A stretch of 9,285 nt of DNA, taken from assembly GCA_027080125.1 (NCBI GenBank), contig JALWSW010000177.1:1-9285 (forward strand). The letters run 5' to 3'. The notes under the pieces were generated by a model. It searched no databases. It had not been told where the DNA came from and saw only the letters and a list, made by a program, of their open reading frames with translations. The stretch comes from Campylobacterales bacterium. Its GTDB lineage: Bacteria; Campylobacterota_A; Desulfurellia; JAADFJ01. This document shows positions 6,191 to 9,285 of this stretch, piece after piece. Numbering within the stretch: position 1 is the stretch's first letter; every line of letters begins with the position of its first letter. Position numbers and translations under genes: made by a program.

Positions 6191-6582
6191 AATGAAAATT
6201 TTCTTATTATTTCTTTAATAATGGATATCATATCTTTAAAGCCTACAGGCTTTTTCAGAAATGCATCATATTTGTGTTTTGATGCATCTCCAAAGCTTTT
6301 CGACGCGCTCAGCATAACTATAAATGTATCGGGGCTGATTTTATTAATCCGGTCAACCATTTCCCATCCATCCATAACAGGCATTATAACATCAGCAAAA
6401 ACTATTCTGTATTTATTTTGTTTGAATTTTTCTACACCTTGTGCTCCGTTTTCCGCCGTCCCCACAGATGAAAAAAATTTGCTAAGAAATATCTTTAACT
6501 CTTTTGTAACAGCTCTATCATCCTCAACAAGCAAAACAGCAAAGTTTTTGACCTTATCTTTCAGTTCGGCGTATTTATTCAC
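6187..6582 (-). CDS. Stand-alone receiver domain protein (CheY-like response regulator)
   Basis: This protein is essentially one receiver domain and should take a phosphoryl group from a histidine kinase, most likely the one encoded just upstream. From the GTG at 6582 it has 131 residues: acidic pocket E20/D21/D22 (LLVEDD), phospho-acceptor D64 (ADVIMPVMDG), S92 (LSA) and the KP pair at K111-P112. No output domain follows. An ATG at 6624 would add 14 residues lying wholly inside the kinase gene. I prefer the GTG because it gives the usual short overlap with the kinase stop (GTGAATAA, 6575-6582), is preceded by purine-rich GAGAGAAAAG, and puts F14, D21, D64 and S92 at exactly the positions they hold in the next gene's receiver. 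The downstream gene begins inside its stop codon. It may be a phosphate sink, a relay intermediate, or act by protein binding. Confidence 0.88.
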   Translation of the reverse strand: MNKYAELKDKVKNFAVLLVEDDRAVTKELKIFLSKFFSSVGTAENGAQGVEKFKQNKYRIVFADVIMPVMDGWEMVDRINKISPDTFIVMLSASKSFGDASKHKYDAFLKKPVGFKDMISIIKEIIRKFSL

Positions 6583-9285
6583 CTTTTCTCTCGCATTGCA
6601 ACTCAATGGTAAAGCATGCACCATCGTCCTTATTTTCCGCCCGTATTCTTCCCTTTAAATGTCTTTCTACAATAGTTTTGGCCATATAAAGACCCAGTCC
6701 CGTACCAGTCTTTTTATCTTTTGTTGAAAAGTAAGGCTCAAATATTCTGTTGATTATATCTTTCTCTATGCCTCCTGCGTTATCGCATATTTTTATATAT
6801 ATCCTATCATCTTTTTCATACGCTTTAATATCTATCAATCTGTTTTTTACTCTCTTCTCAACCAATGCTTCTTTTGCATTCTGTATGATTGCGATAATTG
6901 CCTGCAGCAGTTCTCTGGAGTATGTCTTGATGGATGAGGTTGAACTGCAGTTTTTCCTGACCTCTATTAAATTGCTCTCAAGGCTTTTGCCGGTAAATTT
7001 CAGCGCGCTTTCAAGAACATCCTCAATAAACACATTGTCTATATTTTTATGCGGTTTGAAAAAGTTTCTAAAATCATCTATTGTTCTTGAAAGATGTCCG
7101 GTCTGTTCTATAAAAAGATTTGATATTCTTTTAAGTTCATCAATACTGACCGAATCAAGCTCAATATCAGCAAGAATATTGTTTGCTCCCATTGATATAA
7201 CCGAAAGAGGCTGGCGCCACTGATGGGCAATCATGCTTATCATCTCTCCCATTGCCGCCTGGCGCGATTGAATAAGCAATAGCTCATCTTTTTTCTTTAT
7301 CTCTTGAATCAGCCTTTCTCTCTCAGTTATGTCCTGAGTTGTTCCCTTGATGCCAGCTATCTGCCCGTTTTCATCCTTAAAACGCTTATAGTGAATCTCA
7401 ACATATCTAATCTCTTTTGAATCACCTTTGACAATTCTGCATTTTATTGTGCGCTCTTTGCCATCAATCAATACATCATTGAAAGCTCTCTGAACCTTTT
7501 CCATATCATCAGGATAGACAAACTTTATAAACCCATCATGCGTTTGTTTAAACTCATTTTTTGAAACTCCGAATATATTATATACCTCATCAGACCATGA
7601 AACCCTATGGTTTTCAAGATAATGACTCCAATGACCAATATGTGCAATTCTTTGAGCTTCTTTAAGCGATTCCTCGCTTGCAATTAAGTGTTGTTCCACT
7701 TCTTTCTGTTCGGTAATATCCGATACCACATGAACGCCTCCGATAAGTTCCCCTTTTTCATTAAAAATAGGGTCAACATCCACCAGAAGCCATTTATCCA
7801 GTCTTTTAAAAATCATCGACTCATGTTTCTTGCTTATCTTCATACGCTCTAAGGGGCAGTTATAAAACGGTTTTTCAGCTTCATGAATCATTTGATGACA
7901 CTTTTTTGTTTTTATATCATCTTTATCAATGCCAAACATCGAATAGGTTGACCTATTACAGATGTTTATCCTGCCTTCCAAATCTATTATGCTTACCGAA
8001 TCAGTCATTGCATCAAAAGTACTTTGCCATCTGATGGCAAGATTTCTCATCTCCTCTTCCACCTTTTTGCGCTTGGTGATATCGCGTGTAATAGATAAAA
8101 TATGCGGTTGGTTGTTCAGATTTATAATAATTGCAGACATTAAACCTGTTTTTATTGTTCCGTCTTTACAGCGAAATTTTGCCTCTAAATTATGCACAGA
8201 CCCATCTTTATTCAACAGTTCAACCAGCCGCTTCCTATCGGCAGGATCAGCCCAGATGCCAATTTCCACAGACGTTTTGCCCATCACATCTTTTATGGTG
8301 TAACCGGTAATCCGGGTAAAACCGTCGTTTATGTCCACGTATTCACCGTTCAAGCGATTTATATTTACCGAATCCGGACTGGCTTTGAAAGCCTTGCGGA
8401 ATTTTTCTTCACTCTCTTGCAGTTTTCGCTCTGCATCTTTTCTTTTCTCTTCAATCTCCAAATTCTCAAGAGCATAGGAAATATCCCGGGAAACCTCAAT
8501 CAGAAGATCTATCTCTTGCTCATCAAAAAAACCGACTGTATCAGAATACAAATTATATACGCCTGCTATTTTGCCAAAAACATTTACAGGAAGCGCTATG
8601 GATGAACGGTAGCCCCGTTTGAGCGCCTCATCAGCCCATAATTTCATATTCGGGTCGTTTGCTATGTCGTTGCACGCGTAATGTTTGCCGGATTTAATTG
8701 CCCGCCCGGTTGGTCCATTTCCTGCTGAAGCATCATTTAGGTTAATCTGTTTTATCGCAGAAAGATAGCCGTTTTCAGCCCCGCTATAAAAGGCAGGAAT
8801 TATCAGATTTTTATCTTTATCAACAAGACCAAACCAAGCCATGCAAAATTTTCCATATTCTATAGCGATATCACACAGTTTCTGCATTAGCTTATTTTTA
8901 TCATGCTCATGCACAATCAATTGATTGACTTGGCTGATAAAAGTATACATTCGGCTTGACTTTATTATTTTTTCTTCTGCAACCTTAATATCTGTTATGT
9001 CAAATGCCGTTCCTATTGCAGCAGGTTCCCCGTTGTAGATTATCTTCCCTGCGGTAAAGTTTATCCATCTTTCTGCGCCCGTCTTGCTTACTATTTTAAA
9101 TTCATATCTGCCTGGAACCCTTTTTCCGCTCTGCCTTGCAAGTCCCCGCTGACGTATAAGCTCTTTAAAATCGGGATGTACAACATCCCAGAAACGCATA
9201 TTTAACAGCTCTTCTTTGCTTCTTCCGGTCAACTCCTCGGTTTTTGGGTTAACATACACAAACTTTTCGCCTTTATATATAAATA
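6575..9285 (-). CDS. Multi-PAS/GAF sensor histidine kinase, N-terminus cut by the window edge
   Basis: This kinase would sense signals through its sensory modules and phosphorylate the receivers encoded downstream. The frame stays open to the right edge. A GTG at 9259 lies within a PAS sequence (IYKGEKFVYVNPKTEELTG) and is not the true start. Domains, numbered from that codon: truncated PAS (1-97), GAF (about 105-270; GRAIKSGKHYACNDI, YRSSIALPV), PAS (about 281-400), PAS (about 405-520, with C454/H455/H459/C468), PAS (about 530-650, ending TTQDITERERL), dimerisation/phospho-acceptor domain with H679 (MIAHQWRQPL), and ATPase domain with N794 (IIQNAKEAL), D826 (DNAGGI), EPYFSTK and GTGLGLYMAK. 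Catalytic motifs are intact. No membrane segment appears in the visible 900 residues, so the in-window part looks soluble. It is the first visible gene of a three-gene operon. The chemical signal cannot be deduced. Confidence 0.93.
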   Translation of the reverse strand, partial: FIYKGEKFVYVNPKTEELTGRSKEELLNMRFWDVVHPDFKELIRQRGLARQSGKRVPGRYEFKIVSKTGAERWINFTAGKIIYNGEPAAIGTAFDITDIKVAEEKIIKSSRMYTFISQVNQLIVHEHDKNKLMQKLCDIAIEYGKFCMAWFGLVDKDKNLIIPAFYSGAENGYLSAIKQINLNDASAGNGPTGRAIKSGKHYACNDIANDPNMKLWADEALKRGYRSSIALPVNVFGKIAGVYNLYSDTVGFFDEQEIDLLIEVSRDISYALENLEIEEKRKDAERKLQESEEKFRKAFKASPDSVNINRLNGEYVDINDGFTRITGYTIKDVMGKTSVEIGIWADPADRKRLVELLNKDGSVHNLEAKFRCKDGTIKTGLMSAIIINLNNQPHILSITRDITKRKKVEEEMRNLAIRWQSTFDAMTDSVSIIDLEGRINICNRSTYSMFGIDKDDIKTKKCHQMIHEAEKPFYNCPLERMKISKKHESMIFKRLDKWLLVDVDPIFNEKGELIGGVHVVSDITEQKEVEQHLIASEESLKEAQRIAHIGHWSHYLENHRVSWSDEVYNIFGVSKNEFKQTHDGFIKFVYPDDMEKVQRAFNDVLIDGKERTIKCRIVKGDSKEIRYVEIHYKRFKDENGQIAGIKGTTQDITERERLIQEIKKKDELLLIQSRQAAMGEMISMIAHQWRQPLSVISMGANNILADIELDSVSIDELKRISNLFIEQTGHLSRTIDDFRNFFKPHKNIDNVFIEDVLESALKFTGKSLESNLIEVRKNCSSTSSIKTYSRELLQAIIAIIQNAKEALVEKRVKNRLIDIKAYEKDDRIYIKICDNAGGIEKDIINRIFEPYFSTKDKKTGTGLGLYMAKTIVERHLKGRIRAENKDDGACFTIELQCERKGE

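Noticed and set aside
6583..6624. ATG at 6624 as start of the stand-alone receiver
   Set aside because: It would overlap the kinase gene by 50 bases. The GTG at 6582 gives an ordinary 8-base overlap and lines up with the paralogous receiver.
6221..6658. A 145-codon plus-strand open frame, and similar ones at 6750-7223, 7962-8303 and 8192-8605
   Set aside because: All are antisense to the receiver or kinase genes, whose minus-strand products carry intact motifs.
9257..9259. GTG at 9259 as start of the histidine kinase
   Set aside because: The frame is open to the window edge and the bases upstream encode a continuing PAS strand, so the true start is outside.

Overview
The window is AT-rich bacterial DNA from a Gram-negative organism, because it carries part of lptD, the outer-membrane LPS insertion gene. 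The H-box of the sensor kinase (MGEMISMIAHQWRQPL), the dense PAS/GAF architecture and the response regulator/HD-GYP partner recall kinases of Campylobacterota and other AT-rich, free-living lineages such as Desulfurellales or Deferribacterota. This placement is inference from protein style; no marker gene is present. I see no tRNA, rRNA, CRISPR array, insertion sequence or phage gene.

Layout. (1) The left edge, up to about 1226 on the minus strand, holds the N-terminal part of lptD, which runs off the window. Its start region looks damaged or non-canonical. (2) A 73-base divergent spacer with overlapping promoter-like elements separates it from a plus-strand gene (1300-3306) for a large MscS-type mechanosensitive channel with a signal peptide and a long periplasmic helical domain. 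(3) After a 217-base spacer with a good promoter and a palindrome on its -35 box comes 3524-4459 (+). It encodes an unusual fusion of a thioredoxin-fold domain to dephospho-CoA kinase (CoaE). (4) A 213-base convergent gap holds a bidirectional terminator-like hairpin and an orphan minus-strand promoter reading into a GC-richer hairpin, a possible small RNA or leader. (5) From 9285 down to 4673 (minus) lies a tightly coupled three-gene signalling operon: a multi-PAS/GAF histidine kinase cut by the window edge, a stand-alone receiver protein, and a receiver/HD-GYP protein with a degenerate GGDEF-like tail.

How they work together. LptD (outer membrane biogenesis) and the channel (osmotic protection) are envelope genes, and CoaE performs the last step of CoA synthesis. 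The operon on the right forms a pathway in which the kinase would phosphorylate one or both paralogous receivers, with cyclic-di-GMP hydrolysis as the likely output. The overlapping start and stop codons (GTGAATAA, then ATGA) imply translational coupling. The best candidates for something undescribed are the thioredoxin-CoaE fusion with its palindromic promoter, the orphan promoter and hairpin in the convergent gap, and the one-kinase/two-receiver arrangement.
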